DNA of 64,000 nt, from contig NZ_JNKF01000013.1 in assembly GCF_000702825.1 (NCBI RefSeq), positions 1 to 64,000 of the forward strand, written 5' to 3'. Below are positions 34,325 through 44,011 of this stretch, piece after piece. The notes below the pieces were generated by a model. The model made no database searches, was not told where the DNA came from, and saw only the letters and a program-made list of their open reading frames with translations. Made by a program: the position numbers and the translations under genes. Every line of letters starts with the position of its first letter. Within the stretch, counting starts at the first letter, position 1. Source of the DNA: Prevotella sp. P6B1 (lineage in GTDB: Bacteria; Bacteroidota; Bacteroidia; Bacteroidales; Bacteroidaceae).

Positions 34325-35477
34325 TTTGCATCAATTCTTCAAATAATTGCTGCCATTGCTTCCCAACAGTGTCTATATCATATCGCATAGACATTTGCTT
34401 TCCATTCTCGCCCATCTTTTGACGTAAGTTTTCATCACTAATCAATCGCAACAACGACTCTGCATACGTTTCGACATCGAATGGTGGAATAAGGAATCCA
34501 TTTTCGCCATCGACAATGATCGAACGGGGGCCATTCTCACAATCAAAAGAAATGACAGGCAAACCACATGCCATAGCCTCAACAATGACCAAGCCAAAGC
34601 CTTCGGTCCTCGATGGCTGAACCAGAATTGAACTTTTCAGATATTCGGTTTCAACATCAACAATACTACTATTGAGATGACAACGTTTCTTATCAATCGA
34701 TAGTTCGTCCATCAATTTTACGTATGGAGTCGGATCCCCCATAGCAAAGACATCGAGCTGCCAATCACTACATTTTTTTTCAACAATCGACCATATTCTC
34801 AACAGAAGGTCATACCCTTTTTCATAAGAGTAGCGCCCAACAGTTATAACACGCTTAGACGTTAAAGAACTGGAATTTCGGACTCTAATAGCTAACGGAT
34901 CTGGAATCATTCGAATATTCGTCAATTCAGGCCACTCAGATACAGCATCATCTGTTAATACCACGAGTTTATCCAATCGCATAAGACTCGAAACAACTCT
35001 ATCTTTCCACCACCTGAAAAATGACAACTCAAAAAAATTGGAGTAACGATTATCTACACCTCGGTAATTACTTCTACTCAGATGCTGTTCACCAATCTTT
35101 TTACTACCATCGTTAATATCGGTGATAAAGTTGATTTCCCTACGTAAAGTTGTTATTGTGATGTCAGGACGAATCCTTAACAGCTCTCTCCTCAGCATTT
35201 TCCTATACGCTTTCTGTTTCTTCAGATAAAGCAGTATCTTCTTTACAAATGGCACATTCCATATTTCTTCGAAGTTCAAGCCCAAATTGATAACCTTAAC
35301 TCTATCCGAAAGTGGAAAGAATGAATTGCCATTTTTACCCTCTGTAACAATTATTGTCACATCATACCCCAAAACATCAGCAAAATAGTTAGCTTTCAGA
35401 GAAACGACACGTTCTGTTCCTCCGGCAGAGTACAATGCAGGGGTACAGTAAACTATGGTAAACTTATCGTTTCTCAT
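34311..35477 (-). CDS. Glycosyltransferase family 4
   Basis: 388 residues from the ATG at 35477; the longer in-frame start at 35531 lies in the promoter. FTIVYCTPALYSAGGTERVV is the GT-B N terminus; the C-terminal domain has VITVGRYSYEKGYDLLL and the EX7E motif EGFGLVIVEAMACGLPVISF. First gene of the minus-strand glycosyltransferase run, with a consensus promoter at 35503-35534. Confidence 0.92.
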   Translation of the reverse strand: MRNDKFTIVYCTPALYSAGGTERVVSLKANYFADVLGYDVTIIVTEGKNGNSFFPLSDRVKVINLGLNFEEIWNVPFVKKILLYLKKQKAYRKMLRRELLRIRPDITITTLRREINFITDINDGSKKIGEQHLSRSNYRGVDNRYSNFFELSFFRWWKDRVVSSLMRLDKLVVLTDDAVSEWPELTNIRMIPDPLAIRVRNSSSLTSKRVITVGRYSYEKGYDLLLRIWSIVEKKCSDWQLDVFAMGDPTPYVKLMDELSIDKKRCHLNSSIVDVETEYLKSSILVQPSRTEGFGLVIVEAMACGLPVISFDCENGPRSIIVDGENGFLIPPFDVETYAESLLRLISDENLRQKMGENGKQMSMRYDIDTVGKQWQQLFEELMQNDGV

Positions 35478-35502
35478 ATAAAACCTTTTTCCTTTTTGGA
35501 TG

Positions 35503-35534
35503 CAAAAGTACAAATTTAAACTGAAAAACACAAA
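35503..35534 (-). promoter_or_regulatory. Bacteroidetes-type promoter of the minus-strand GT run
   Basis: Minus-strand TTTG (35534-35531), 20 bp, TACTTTTG (35510-35503); exact consensus, 25 nt before the ATG at 35477. Confidence 0.8.
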
Positions 35535-35548
35535 AAAGTGCCTATAAA

Positions 35549-35580
35549 TTTGGCTACTAATAAAAAAATAGTTAACTTAG
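35549..35580 (+). promoter_or_regulatory. Promoter of the plus-strand GT run
   Basis: TTTG (35549-35552), 20 bp, TAACTTAG (35573-35580), one mismatch in the -7 box. Located 22 nt before the ATG at 35603 and divergent from the promoter at 35503-35534. Confidence 0.6.
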
Positions 35581-35602
35581 CCGATGTTTTCAAATATAGA
35601 TC

Positions 35603-36718
35603 ATGAAGAAGGTCCTGTTTTTAATATTTCATGGGTTTGACCCCAACAATGGTATCAGCAAAAAGATATCATATCAAGTAGATGCCTTGGCTCAATGTGG
35701 AATGGAGGTTCATTTATGTTATATGGATGAAAAGGACACCAAAAGAAGGATCATTGACCAAGAAGTCATTGCTGATTATGGGAAGGGCTTTTTGAGCAAG
35801 ATACGTAAACGGACAGAATTTTCTTCTATCTCCAACTATGTGAAAGAACATCATATAGATCTGGTTTACATACGTTCTAACCATAATGCCAACCTGTTCA
35901 CCATTAACATGGTTAAGAAGATGAAGGCAGATGGTACAAAAGTGGTCATGGAAATACCGACATACCCTTATGACACAGAATACGAAGCACAAGGTATAAG
36001 CCGACAGATTTTTCAAGATAGGATTTTCAGGAATCAACTTGCCAAGAATTTAGACGCCATTGTCACATTCTCTGACTATGACAAAATATTCGGCCAGCGC
36101 ACCATCAAGATATCTAATGGAATAGACTTTGATAGTGTCAAAATGAAGACAACCATCAACGACACCTCAAAAGAACTCAATCTCATTGGAGTTGCTGAGA
36201 TACACGAATGGCATGGATTTGACAGGATTGTAAAAGGATTAGCTTATTATTATTCTAAACCACAAGAGTATATTGTAAGATTTCATGTTGTAGGCTATTT
36301 TTTCTCAACAGAAATAGAAAATGAATTCAAAAAGATTATCTCAGATAATCATATGGAGGATTATGTTATTCTCTATGGAAAAAAACATGGGGAAGAACTC
36401 GACCAGATATTTGAGAAATGTGATTTTGGTATAGGAAGTCTTGGCAGGCATCGCGTAGGAATCGACAAGATCAAGACACTGAAAAATAGAGAATATGCAG
36501 CCAGAGGCATACCTTTTGTATATTCCGAAACAGATAGTGATTTTGATAAAAAGCCATATGTGCTCAAAGTTCCTGCGAATGAAACTCCAATAGAAATTAA
36601 TAGTATCATTGATTTCTATAAGAGCTTGAGCCTGTCACCAGCAGAAATAAGAGATTCGATAAAGAATCTCTCGTGGGGAGAACAAATGAAAATAGTTTTG
36701 AATCGTGTATTACCATGA
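35603..36718 (+). CDS. Glycosyltransferase, GT4-like (divergent)
   Basis: 371 residues. MKKVLFLIFHGFDPNNGISK is a GT-B type N terminus; the C-terminal domain has LIGVAEIHEWHGFDRIV and SLGRHRVGIDKIKTLKNREY, then ARGIPFVYSETDSDF, the form seen in a set of Bacteroidetes capsule glycosyltransferases that lack the usual EX7E. The DNA is AT-rich. It overlaps the next gene by 4 bp (ATGA). Activity is inferred from family resemblance. Confidence 0.75.
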   Translation: MKKVLFLIFHGFDPNNGISKKISYQVDALAQCGMEVHLCYMDEKDTKRRIIDQEVIADYGKGFLSKIRKRTEFSSISNYVKEHHIDLVYIRSNHNANLFTINMVKKMKADGTKVVMEIPTYPYDTEYEAQGISRQIFQDRIFRNQLAKNLDAIVTFSDYDKIFGQRTIKISNGIDFDSVKMKTTINDTSKELNLIGVAEIHEWHGFDRIVKGLAYYYSKPQEYIVRFHVVGYFFSTEIENEFKKIISDNHMEDYVILYGKKHGEELDQIFEKCDFGIGSLGRHRVGIDKIKTLKNREYAARGIPFVYSETDSDFDKKPYVLKVPANETPIEINSIIDFYKSLSLSPAEIRDSIKNLSWGEQMKIVLNRVLP

Positions 36719-37887
36719 AAAAGATCTGTTTTGTAGTTGACAGCATTTTCAGTATAGGCGGGGTGCAAAGAGTTACAGCCGTAATTGCCAAGGAATTGGC
36801 AAAGGATTATGATGTGAGCATCGTGACCTTTGACAAGCCAGAACTGCTGGATACGACTCTTTATGGTCTAAAGGAAGCGGATATAACCTATCGATTCTTT
36901 AGCTATCCGGAAATCAGTAAGCTGAAAAGGCATATATGTAAAGTATACAGCGGTCTATATCTGAAATTACAGCCATCATGCAAATGGTGCTCTGACATGT
37001 ATGCCCATAGTTCATATCCATCGGAACTGCGAAATGCTTTGCTATCAGAACTCCGACAAGGCAAGTACGATATTATTATAGGCGTACACGCTCCTCTTGC
37101 CGCCAGATTGGCAACTCTCAAGGAGCAATTGCCAAATATAAAACTGATTGGGTGGTTACACAATTCATTCGAAGCTCTATTTGGTGAGAATTCCCGCTAT
37201 CACATTGGTCCACGAAGACTGACTCATTATCTGTTACAATTCAGAAAATTAAATCATCTGATAGTACTCTGCCAAGACGATGCGAAGCGTTTTCAAGTAT
37301 CAAACAAACAACTAAATCCCATTGTAATCTATAATCCACTGACACTGATACAGGGAGAAGTATCTAAGGGTTGTAGTAAGAGATTTCTGACCATTGGACG
37401 TTTTACGCCACTGCATAAAGGCATCGACATATTAATCGAGGCTTTCCATTTGTTCGCCCAAAAGAATAAAGACTGGCTATTAGATATAGTGGGTGAAGGC
37501 CCCGAAGAATCTGCATTTAAAGGGTTGATCACACGATATCAAATGGAGGACAGAGTCACCATCCATCCTTTTACGAACCATATTCAAACCCATTATAGCA
37601 ATGCGCAGGTATATGTATTGAGTTCCAGATGGGAAGGCATGCCTTTGGTATTAGTCGAGGCTATGTCACATGGACTACCAATCGTATCGTCAGATCTTCC
37701 GGTGAGCCAAGAGATTCTTGGTGACTTCGGACTCTATTTCAAGAATGGAGATATCGAGAATTTGGCACAGCGATTAGAGGATGCCACTCACATCGACTGG
37801 GCATCAAAATCGAAGGAAGCATTGGAAATAGCCCAACGATTTGATATTAAAAATATCATCAGGCAATGGAAAAAACTGATAGAATAG
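36715..37887 (+). CDS. Glycosyltransferase family 4
   Basis: 390 residues from the ATG at 36715, overlapping the previous stop (ATGA). MKKICFVVDSIFSIGGVQRV starts the GT-B N-terminal domain; the C-terminal domain has FLTIGRFTPLHKGIDILIEA and the EX7E motif EGMPLVLVEAMSHGLPIVSS, both glutamates present. It is a close paralogue of the next gene, sharing DSIF, AHSS and DFG-YFKNGD phrases. Confidence 0.92.
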   Translation: MKKICFVVDSIFSIGGVQRVTAVIAKELAKDYDVSIVTFDKPELLDTTLYGLKEADITYRFFSYPEISKLKRHICKVYSGLYLKLQPSCKWCSDMYAHSSYPSELRNALLSELRQGKYDIIIGVHAPLAARLATLKEQLPNIKLIGWLHNSFEALFGENSRYHIGPRRLTHYLLQFRKLNHLIVLCQDDAKRFQVSNKQLNPIVIYNPLTLIQGEVSKGCSKRFLTIGRFTPLHKGIDILIEAFHLFAQKNKDWLLDIVGEGPEESAFKGLITRYQMEDRVTIHPFTNHIQTHYSNAQVYVLSSRWEGMPLVLVEAMSHGLPIVSSDLPVSQEILGDFGLYFKNGDIENLAQRLEDATHIDWASKSKEALEIAQRFDIKNIIRQWKKLIE

Positions 37888-37916
37888 TATCATTTTTTGA
37901 GAAATAGAGCATAAAA

Positions 37917-37948
37917 TTTGGAAAAATCCAAAATTATTTGTACTTTTG
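37917..37948 (+). promoter_or_regulatory. Bacteroidetes-type promoter of the GT4 paralogue
   Basis: TTTG (37917-37920), 20 bp, TACTTTTG (37941-37948); exact consensus, 28 nt before the ATG at 37977. Confidence 0.8.
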
Positions 37949-37976
37949 TCAACGATAATTGGATGCCTATACTTGT

Positions 37977-39182
37977 ATGAAGAAAATTTGTTTTATTGCA
38001 GATAGTATTTTTAAATCGGGCGGTATGCAGAGAGTGACCGCGGTGATTGCTGAGGAATTGACAAAATATTATGATGTAACCATCGTAAGCTTCGAAGATC
38101 CCCAGCAAAAAAACTTAGCCATGTATAATTTAAAAGACTATCCCATCAAATTTGTCTTTACGCATTTTCCAGAACCAGGGAAATGGAAAAGCCTTTCATA
38201 CAACATCTATAGCAATCTCTACAAGAACATCCTGCCCAAAACTTCAATGACTTCCGACCTGTATGCCCATAGTTCATTCCCCAGACAAAAACGAGAGGCT
38301 GTGGTAAAAGTTCTGAAGGAAGGACAATTTGACACAATCATAGCAGTCAACTCATACCTCTCCATGAGACTGGCTACCATCAAAAGAGATTTAGGTCATG
38401 TAAAGACTATCGGTTGGATTTACAATTCGTTTCAGGCCTTCTTGAGAGAGGGTTCGCCCTACTTAGGTACGGAGTTGAAGTACCATTACGGACGCCAGCT
38501 ACAGAAGTTGGATGAAACCGTATTACTGTATCTGCAGGATTCGGAGATGTACTATCGAGCTTACGGTTTCTCGCCTTTTGTAATTCCGAACCCACTGACA
38601 ATCAAACCAGGGGCGCCTGCAACAGGCAAAAACAAGCGCTTCTTAGCAGTAGGACGACTAACCCCCATGCACAAGGGATTCGATTTACTGATTAAGGCAT
38701 TCGATAAGTTTGCCCAACAGAACCAAGACTGGTACTTGGATATCGTTGGTGACGGTCCTGAGAAGGATATGCTAAACAAAATGATTGAAAGCCGCAATCT
38801 GAACAAACGAATAAAGATTCATCCATATACAGAAAACATTCAGATGTACTATACACAAGCCAGTGTATATGTATCCAGTTCGAGATGGAAGAATTTCGGA
38901 CTGGTACTGGTACAGGCAATGGCTCATGGATTGCCTGTGATATCTTCAGACCTGCCTTCGAGCAAGGAGATTCTGGGCGATTTCGGCATGTACTTCAAGA
39001 ATGGTGATGTAGATGATCTGGCTAATCAACTTGAAGCAGCCACCCGCATGGACTGGCAGGCGAAATCGGACGAGGCAATCATGATAGCCCAGCGGTTCAA
39101 CGTGAGTGTGATTGTTGAACAATGGAAAACGCTGATAGAGAGTGATGGACAACGAAAGCGTAAGAGCAAAGTTCAAAAATAG
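37977..39182 (+). CDS. Glycosyltransferase family 4-like with altered EX7E motif
   Basis: 401 residues from the ATG at 37977 (an in-frame TTG at 37959 is possible). Same layout as the gene before it: [40 protein letters not shown], then [20 protein letters not shown] where the paralogue has SRWEGMPLVLVEAMSHGLPI. Both glutamates of EX7E are replaced (Lys and Gln). The second one normally contacts the donor sugar, so activity may be lost or changed. It has its own promoter and overlaps the next gene by 38 bp. Confidence 0.85.
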   Translation: MKKICFIADSIFKSGGMQRVTAVIAEELTKYYDVTIVSFEDPQQKNLAMYNLKDYPIKFVFTHFPEPGKWKSLSYNIYSNLYKNILPKTSMTSDLYAHSSFPRQKREAVVKVLKEGQFDTIIAVNSYLSMRLATIKRDLGHVKTIGWIYNSFQAFLREGSPYLGTELKYHYGRQLQKLDETVLLYLQDSEMYYRAYGFSPFVIPNPLTIKPGAPATGKNKRFLAVGRLTPMHKGFDLLIKAFDKFAQQNQDWYLDIVGDGPEKDMLNKMIESRNLNKRIKIHPYTENIQMYYTQASVYVSSSRWKNFGLVLVQAMAHGLPVISSDLPSSKEILGDFGMYFKNGDVDDLANQLEAATRMDWQAKSDEAIMIAQRFNVSVIVEQWKTLIESDGQRKRKSKVQK

Positions 39183-39735
39183 CCCGAAGTTAAAGAAGTT
39201 TATCGACTGGGTGATAATGAATCAGGTGGAAACAAGGCCACGCTGGTTCATCAGATTATTGGCCCCACTCTATCAACACCGAGGAAAACACTCTGTGATT
39301 CATCGGTCGGCCCGAATGGATACACCACCCTACCGAAAATTCTCAATAGGAGATTATTCGGTCGTGGAGTCGTTTGCCTGCATCAATAATGCGGTTGGCG
39401 ATGTCACCATCGGCAATCATACAAGGGTGGGACTACACAACACAATCATAGGTCCAGTGAAGATAGGCAACCATGTAAACCTGGCACAAGGAATTACAGT
39501 AACAGCCCTGAACCACAACTTCGGCGATACGAGCAAAAGAATTGATGAACAAGGAGTTAGCACCAACAACGTCATTATAGAGGATGATGTATGGATTGGA
39601 GCAAATGCTGTGATTCTACCAGGTGTAAAGATTGGCACCCACTGCGTGGTAGCAGCAGGGGCTGTTATTACCAAGGATGTTCCACCCCACTCGCTTGTAG
39701 CGGGTGTACCAGCAAAAATAATCAAACAGATATGA
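39145..39735 (+). CDS. Hexapeptide-repeat acetyltransferase (LbH fold)
   Basis: 196 residues from the ATG at 39145 (a GTG sits one codon upstream). Left-handed beta-helix repeats run from about residue 60 to 190: [64 protein letters not shown]. The catalytic His is probably in TALNHNF. Such enzymes O-acetylate sugars using acetyl-CoA in the cytosol. It overlaps the upstream GT4 by 38 bp and the next gene by 4 bp, so it belongs to the glycan operon. Confidence 0.9.
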   Translation: MDNESVRAKFKNSPKLKKFIDWVIMNQVETRPRWFIRLLAPLYQHRGKHSVIHRSARMDTPPYRKFSIGDYSVVESFACINNAVGDVTIGNHTRVGLHNTIIGPVKIGNHVNLAQGITVTALNHNFGDTSKRIDEQGVSTNNVIIEDDVWIGANAVILPGVKIGTHCVVAAGAVITKDVPPHSLVAGVPAKIIKQI

Positions 39736-40874
39736 GAATAGGCATCGAAGCTCAACGCGTGTTCCGCCGGAACAAACATGGCATGGACTATGTGGTACTA
39801 CAGGAAATCAAGGAACTGCAGAAGATTGATACCACGAACGAGTATTTCGTGTTTGTAGCCCCCGGCGTGGACAGATGTCTGAAAGATACAAAAAATGTAC
39901 ATATCATTGTCATCGGCGAGAGTTTCTATCCTGTATGGGAACAGATAACTCTACCTAGAGCGGCCAAGAAATACCAATTGGACATACTGCATTGCACCAG
40001 CAATACGGCTCCCATATTCTGCGATATTCCGCTTGTACTGACACTGCATGATATCATCTTCTTAGAGCCAAGAGATAAGAATAACAAGTCGCTCTATCAG
40101 AATATGGGGTGGCTGTACCGACGCATCGTTGTGCCCAAGATACTGCAGAGATGTCATCGCATCATCACAGTTTCGAACTTTGAGAAACAGAATATTATTA
40201 GCAAACTGAACATCCCCGAAAAGAGGATGGCCATGATATATAATGGTTACAATGAATGGTTTAAACCGCTAAGAGATGTAGCTGACATCTATAAATCATA
40301 CATCGAAAAGCCAGGTTACTTCTTTTTCCTGGGGAATACTGACCCGAAGAAGAATACCGAACGTACGCTGATTGCCTATTCGAAATACCTCAAGGAATCG
40401 ACTGTGAGGCGAAAACTGCTGATGGCAGATCTGGACAAGACCTATCTTGATGGTATCATCGAAAGGAACCATATAGAAAACATCCGCGAGCATATCGTGA
40501 TGCCAGGTTATATCGTCAACGGCGACTTACCTTATATCTATCATAGCGCTTTTGCCTTCCTCTATACGTCGCTCAGAGAGAGTTTCGGCATACCACTGCT
40601 TGAAGCTATGGCCTGCGGCACGCCAGTCATCACATCCAACACCTCATCGATGCCAGAAATTGGTGGTCAAGAAGCCATACTCATCAACCCAGAGAACTCT
40701 GATGAGATAACCGAACAGATGCTACGTCTGGAAAATGATGAAGCATTCTATGAGGCACAAAAGGAAATTGGTTTGAAAAGAGCCAGTCTGTTCTCATGGC
40801 GACAGACTGCAGAACAACTACTCAAACTGTACGAAACTGTTTATAAGGAGTTACCAAATTCCAACATCAACTGA
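39732..40874 (+). CDS. Glycosyltransferase family 4
   Basis: 380 residues from the ATG at 39732, overlapping the acetyltransferase stop (ATGA). The N terminus [20 protein letters not shown] is typical of a GT4 subgroup (mannosyl/rhamnosyl-type annotations are common). The C-terminal domain has [20 protein letters not shown] and EX7E as [20 protein letters not shown]. Last glycosyltransferase of the region; its 3' end overlaps the convergent small gene by 34 bp. Confidence 0.92.
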   Translation: MRIGIEAQRVFRRNKHGMDYVVLQEIKELQKIDTTNEYFVFVAPGVDRCLKDTKNVHIIVIGESFYPVWEQITLPRAAKKYQLDILHCTSNTAPIFCDIPLVLTLHDIIFLEPRDKNNKSLYQNMGWLYRRIVVPKILQRCHRIITVSNFEKQNIISKLNIPEKRMAMIYNGYNEWFKPLRDVADIYKSYIEKPGYFFFLGNTDPKKNTERTLIAYSKYLKESTVRRKLLMADLDKTYLDGIIERNHIENIREHIVMPGYIVNGDLPYIYHSAFAFLYTSLRESFGIPLLEAMACGTPVITSNTSSMPEIGGQEAILINPENSDEITEQMLRLENDEAFYEAQKEIGLKRASLFSWRQTAEQLLKLYETVYKELPNSNIN

Positions 40875-41122
40875 CGGGCGTCGGAATTATTCTGGGTATT
40901 CAAACGGTAATACCCACGACGACCAGTGGATTCGATTAATGACTGTGGCGACTTGGAATTCTTCAGCAAGTACTGCTGGACATAAGCACGTATCTCATCC
41001 AAGTCGGGCGTATAGAAAAAACTCAAGTTCATGTTATAGACATGCTTTGACACCTGCATTACGCTGATGCCACGCTCACCCACACTGGTCAAAATACTCA
41101 ATATCTGCTGATCGTACGTCAT
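40841..41122 (-). CDS. Small winged-helix-like hypothetical protein
   Basis: 93 residues, charged, no membrane segment. MTYDQQILSILTSVGERGIS followed by VMQVSKHVYNMN has the spacing of a winged-helix or helix-turn-helix start, and STGRRGYYRLN resembles the wing strand. No family name is recalled with certainty. A terminator belonging to the upstream gene lies directly before its start and no promoter box is visible, so expression may depend on read-through. Convergent overlap of 34 bp with the GT4 gene. Confidence 0.6.
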   Translation of the reverse strand: MTYDQQILSILTSVGERGISVMQVSKHVYNMNLSFFYTPDLDEIRAYVQQYLLKNSKSPQSLIESTGRRGYYRLNTQNNSDARQLMLEFGNSL

Positions 41123-41128
41123 TCGGGT

Positions 41129-41165
41129 AAAAAAAGGTCGGTAAAAGCGATTACCGACCTTCTTT
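41129..41165 (-). terminator. Intrinsic terminator downstream of the DUF2582-like gene
   Basis: Stem AAGGTCGGTAA (41134-41144) with TTACCGACCTT (41151-41161), loop of 6 nt; read on the minus strand it is followed by a run of seven T. It lies 19 bp past the stop of the gene at 41185. Confidence 0.88.
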
Positions 41166-41184
41166 CTATCATTTGTTAAGAGGC

Positions 41185-41493
41185 TTATGCCAATGTAACT
41201 TTTTCACCATCATTAGCGAGCTTGCCCTCCTTGAAGAGCCAACCCAAACCAAGAAGAGTCTCCTCCTCAGAAATCTTTGCAGCCTTTGCAATCTCTTTTA
41301 CGCTGAGAGCCTTTTCTGCTGCTGCAAGTGCCTGATATACATCACCTGCCTTAAAACCAATATTCTCTGCATTGATTGCGAGAACAGTCTTTGCTGCTGC
41401 CTTAGGAGCTGTAGCCTTCTTTACAGTTGTCTTTTTAGCTACGGCTGCCTTTGTCTCGGTAGCCTTCTTAGTTGTTGCTTTCTTTTCTGCCAT
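41185..41493 (-). CDS. Winged-helix protein with a histone H1-like Lys/Ala tail (DUF2582-like)
   Basis: 102 residues. The first 36 or so are a repetitive basic tail (MAEKKATTKKATETKAAVAK, TVKKATAPKAAAK) like histone H1 or bacterial Hc1 tails. The remainder (NIGFKAGDVYQALAAAEKAL, then SVKEIAKAAKISEEETLLGL and WLFKEGKL) reads like the small winged-helix domain of DUF2582. Probably a DNA-binding, nucleoid-associated type protein; this is inference. A -7 box TATTTTTG lies at 41558-41551, and a strong terminator follows. Confidence 0.8.
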   Translation of the reverse strand: MAEKKATTKKATETKAAVAKKTTVKKATAPKAAAKTVLAINAENIGFKAGDVYQALAAAEKALSVKEIAKAAKISEEETLLGLGWLFKEGKLANDGEKVTLA

Positions 41494-41550
41494 AGTTCTA
41501 AAAAATTAATACTTATATTGAAGTTATAAACTTCTGTTAATTTTCGACTG

Positions 41551-41558
41551 CAAAAATA
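41551..41558 (-). promoter_or_regulatory. -7 element of the DUF2582-like gene
   Basis: Minus-strand TATTTTTG (41558-41551) fits TAnnTTTG; the -33 region shows only GTTG-like sequence at roughly the right distance. Leader would be about 50 nt. Confidence 0.5.
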
Positions 41559-41645
41559 CCGTTTTTATTTCAGACAACTTACTGATTTTTAGGCTTTTTT
41601 AGCAGAACGAAAACTATTCTTGATGTAGGTCAACCAACGAGCGAA

Positions 41646-41677
41646 GCAAGCGCAGTGAACTTTATTCACTGCCTTGC
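41646..41677 (-). terminator. Hairpin at the aspS 3' end
   Basis: Inverted repeat GCAAG-C-GCAGTGAA (41646-41659) and TTCACTGC-C-TTGC (41665-41677) around a 5-nt loop, overlapping the aspS stop codon. There is no T-run after it on the minus strand, so it may protect the mRNA end rather than terminate. Confidence 0.5.
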
Positions 41678-43443
41678 GAGGATGAGGTAGAACGCAGTTC
41701 AACCTGTAGATTCAACTCATCTAACTGTTTCTGATCCAACTCACCAGGTGCATCGAGCATTACATCGCGACCACTGTTATTCTTGGGGAACGCAATACAA
41801 TCGCGGATACTATCGAGACCTGCCATCAGACTTACGAAACGATCCAGACCAAAGGCCAGACCTGCGTGAGGAGGTGCTCCATATTTGAAAGCATTAATCA
41901 AGAAACCAAACTGAGCCATCGCACGCTCTGGGGTGAAGCCCAGAATCTGGAACATCTTCTCCTGCAACTTTCCATCATGGATACGGAGTGAACCGCCACC
42001 AACCTCAACACCATTGCAAACGAAGTCGTAAGCTACGGCACGAACTTTAGCAGGATCGGTATCCAACAGAGGAATATCATCAGGATTTGGCATCGTGAAT
42101 GGGTGGTGAGTAGCCATCAGGCGCTGCTCCTCATCGCTCCACTCGAACAATGGGAAATCGACAATCCACAGACAAACGAACTTATCCTTATCGCGAAGTC
42201 CAAGACGGTCACCCATCTCCAAACGGAGAGTACAGAGCTGAACTCGCGTTTTGTTGGCATTGTCACCACTCAGAATCAGCACGAGGTCGCCATCCTTGGC
42301 GCCCATTGCCTCCTTGACCTGAGCCCACACCTCTGGTGTATAGAACTTATCGATAGACGACTTAACGGTACCATCCTCATTAAACTTGACATAAACCAAG
42401 CCCTTAGCTCCCACCTGAGGACGCTTAACAAAATCAGTCAACTCATCGAGCTGCTTACGAGAATAGTTAGCACAACCTGGTACACAGATACCACCGATAT
42501 AGTTAGCCTCGTTGAATACAGGGAACGTGCCTGTACCCTTAAGCTGGTCCATCAGTTCGACAAACTCCATACCGAAACGCAAGTCGGGCTTATCCGAACC
42601 GAAACGGCGCATAGCCTCATGCCAAGTCATACGCTGAAGTGCAGGCAATTCGATTCCACGCACCTCTTTGAACAGATGACGAGCCAGATCCTCAAAAATC
42701 TGGAGCACATCCTCCTGATCAACAAACGACATCTCGCAGTCAATCTGAGTAAACTCAGGCTGACGGTCGGCACGCAAGTCCTCATCACGGAAGCATTTCG
42801 CTATCTGGAAATAACGGTCGAAGCCAGATACCATCAGCAACTGCTTCAAAGTCTGAGGTGACTGGGGAAGTGCATAGAACTGACCTGGGTTCATACGAGA
42901 AGGAACCACAAAGTCGCGCGCTCCCTCTGGAGTAGAACCAATGAGAATTGGAGTCTCAACCTCGATAAACTCCTTAGCATCGAGGAAGTTACGAATCAGG
43001 ATAGTCATGCGGTGACGCAGCTCAAGATTCTTACGAACAGCCGCACGACGCAAATCGAGATAACGGTATTTCATACGGATATCATCACCGCCATCTGTAT
43101 TATCTTCAATGGTAAAAGGAGGTGTGAGACTCTCGCTCAATACGTTCAACTCCTTTACAAGAATTTCAATATCACCAGTAGGCATCTTAGGGTTCTTACT
43201 CTGGCGCTCGCTCACTTCACCCTTGATTTGAATACAGAATTCACGACCAAGTTTGTTGGCACGCTCGCAGAGCTCTGCATTGTCAGCCTCGTTGAAAACA
43301 AGCTGAGTCAAGCCATAACGATCGCGAAGATCAACGAAGGTCATACCGCCCATCTTACGACTGCGCTGTACCCATCCGGCCAGTGTTACCACACTGCCTG
43401 CATCCTGGAGCCGAAGCTCTCCACAAGTCTTACTTCTATACAT
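41662..43443 (-). CDS. aspS: Aspartyl-tRNA synthetase
   Basis: 593 residues, the bacterial type with an insertion (GAD) domain. The N-terminal OB-fold anticodon-binding domain begins [20 protein letters not shown]; the class II core shows [20 protein letters not shown] (motif 2) and [15 protein letters not shown] (motif 3). Charges tRNA-Asp in the cytosol. A full consensus promoter lies upstream and a hairpin spans the stop. Confidence 0.97.
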   Translation of the reverse strand: MYRSKTCGELRLQDAGSVVTLAGWVQRSRKMGGMTFVDLRDRYGLTQLVFNEADNAELCERANKLGREFCIQIKGEVSERQSKNPKMPTGDIEILVKELNVLSESLTPPFTIEDNTDGGDDIRMKYRYLDLRRAAVRKNLELRHRMTILIRNFLDAKEFIEVETPILIGSTPEGARDFVVPSRMNPGQFYALPQSPQTLKQLLMVSGFDRYFQIAKCFRDEDLRADRQPEFTQIDCEMSFVDQEDVLQIFEDLARHLFKEVRGIELPALQRMTWHEAMRRFGSDKPDLRFGMEFVELMDQLKGTGTFPVFNEANYIGGICVPGCANYSRKQLDELTDFVKRPQVGAKGLVYVKFNEDGTVKSSIDKFYTPEVWAQVKEAMGAKDGDLVLILSGDNANKTRVQLCTLRLEMGDRLGLRDKDKFVCLWIVDFPLFEWSDEEQRLMATHHPFTMPNPDDIPLLDTDPAKVRAVAYDFVCNGVEVGGGSLRIHDGKLQEKMFQILGFTPERAMAQFGFLINAFKYGAPPHAGLAFGLDRFVSLMAGLDSIRDCIAFPKNNSGRDVMLDAPGELDQKQLDELNLQVELRSTSSSQGSE

Positions 43444-43472
43444 ATTTAATTGCTATTTATTCATTTAAGGTG

Positions 43473-43504
43473 CAAAATTACATAAAAAATTGATAATAGA
43501 CAAA
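43473..43504 (-). promoter_or_regulatory. Bacteroidetes-type promoter of aspS
   Basis: Minus-strand TTTG (43504-43501), 20 bp, TAATTTTG (43480-43473); exact consensus, 29 nt before the ATG at 43443. Confidence 0.8.
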
Positions 43505-43545
43505 CATATTTCTTAATTCTTCGTCATTAATTCGTAATTTTATAG

Positions 43546-43553
43546 TAACTTTG
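43546..43553 (+). promoter_or_regulatory. -7 element of the DUF1573 gene
   Basis: TAACTTTG fits TAnnTTTG; only a TTCG at 43520-43523 resembles a -33 box, at a spacing slightly too long. Leader about 25-30 nt to the ATG at 43585. Confidence 0.55.
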
Positions 43554-43584
43554 CACTGATTTAATCATTTAAACGAATAAAAAG

Positions 43585-43974
43585 ATGAAAAAGATTGCAT
43601 TTATAGCATTGATGCTTGTTTGCGGTTTGACAGCCGCTCTGGCTCAGAAACCTGCTGAGATTAAGTTTGATAAACTGACGCATAATTTCGGCACTTTCTC
43701 AGAGAAGAGTCCTGTTGTTACTTACACATTTACCTACACCAACGTAGGCGAGCAGCCTTTGGTCATCAATCAGGCCGTAGCCAGCTGCGGCTGCACCGTA
43801 CCTGAGTACACCAAGACCCCGATTCAGCCAGGCGAAAAGGGTGAAATAAAAGTAACCTATAACGGTACAGGAAAGTTCCCAGGTCACTTCAAAAAGTCAA
43901 TCACCATCCGAACCAACGGAGTAGTTGAAATGACACGCCTCTATATTGAGGGAGAAATGACAGAAGCTCAATAA
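43585..43974 (+). CDS. DUF1573 periplasmic protein
   Basis: 129 residues. Signal peptide MKKIAFIALMLVCGLTAALA, then a single immunoglobulin-like DUF1573 domain: FDKLTHNFGTFSEKSPVV, VASCGCTVPEY, IQPGEKGEIKVTYN. The CGC motif is typical. The family is abundant in Bacteroidetes; its role is not established. It is a single-gene unit between a -7 box and a strong bidirectional terminator. Confidence 0.9.
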   Translation: MKKIAFIALMLVCGLTAALAQKPAEIKFDKLTHNFGTFSEKSPVVTYTFTYTNVGEQPLVINQAVASCGCTVPEYTKTPIQPGEKGEIKVTYNGTGKFPGHFKKSITIRTNGVVEMTRLYIEGEMTEAQ

Positions 43975-44011
43975 AACAAAAGCCCGCTTGAAGTAAGCGG
44001 GCTTTTGTTTT
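43973..44011. terminator. Bidirectional intrinsic terminator
   Basis: A perfect 17-bp stem, AAAACAAAAGCCCGCTT (43973-43989) with AAGCGGGCTTTTGTTTT (43995-44011), loop of 5 nt. It starts at the DUF1573 stop and reaches the stop codon of the convergent DUF3078 gene, serving both. Confidence 0.93.

Noticed and set aside
42103..42861. A 252-codon plus-strand frame inside aspS
   Set aside because: aspS is unambiguous on the other strand; the shadow has no recognisable domain.
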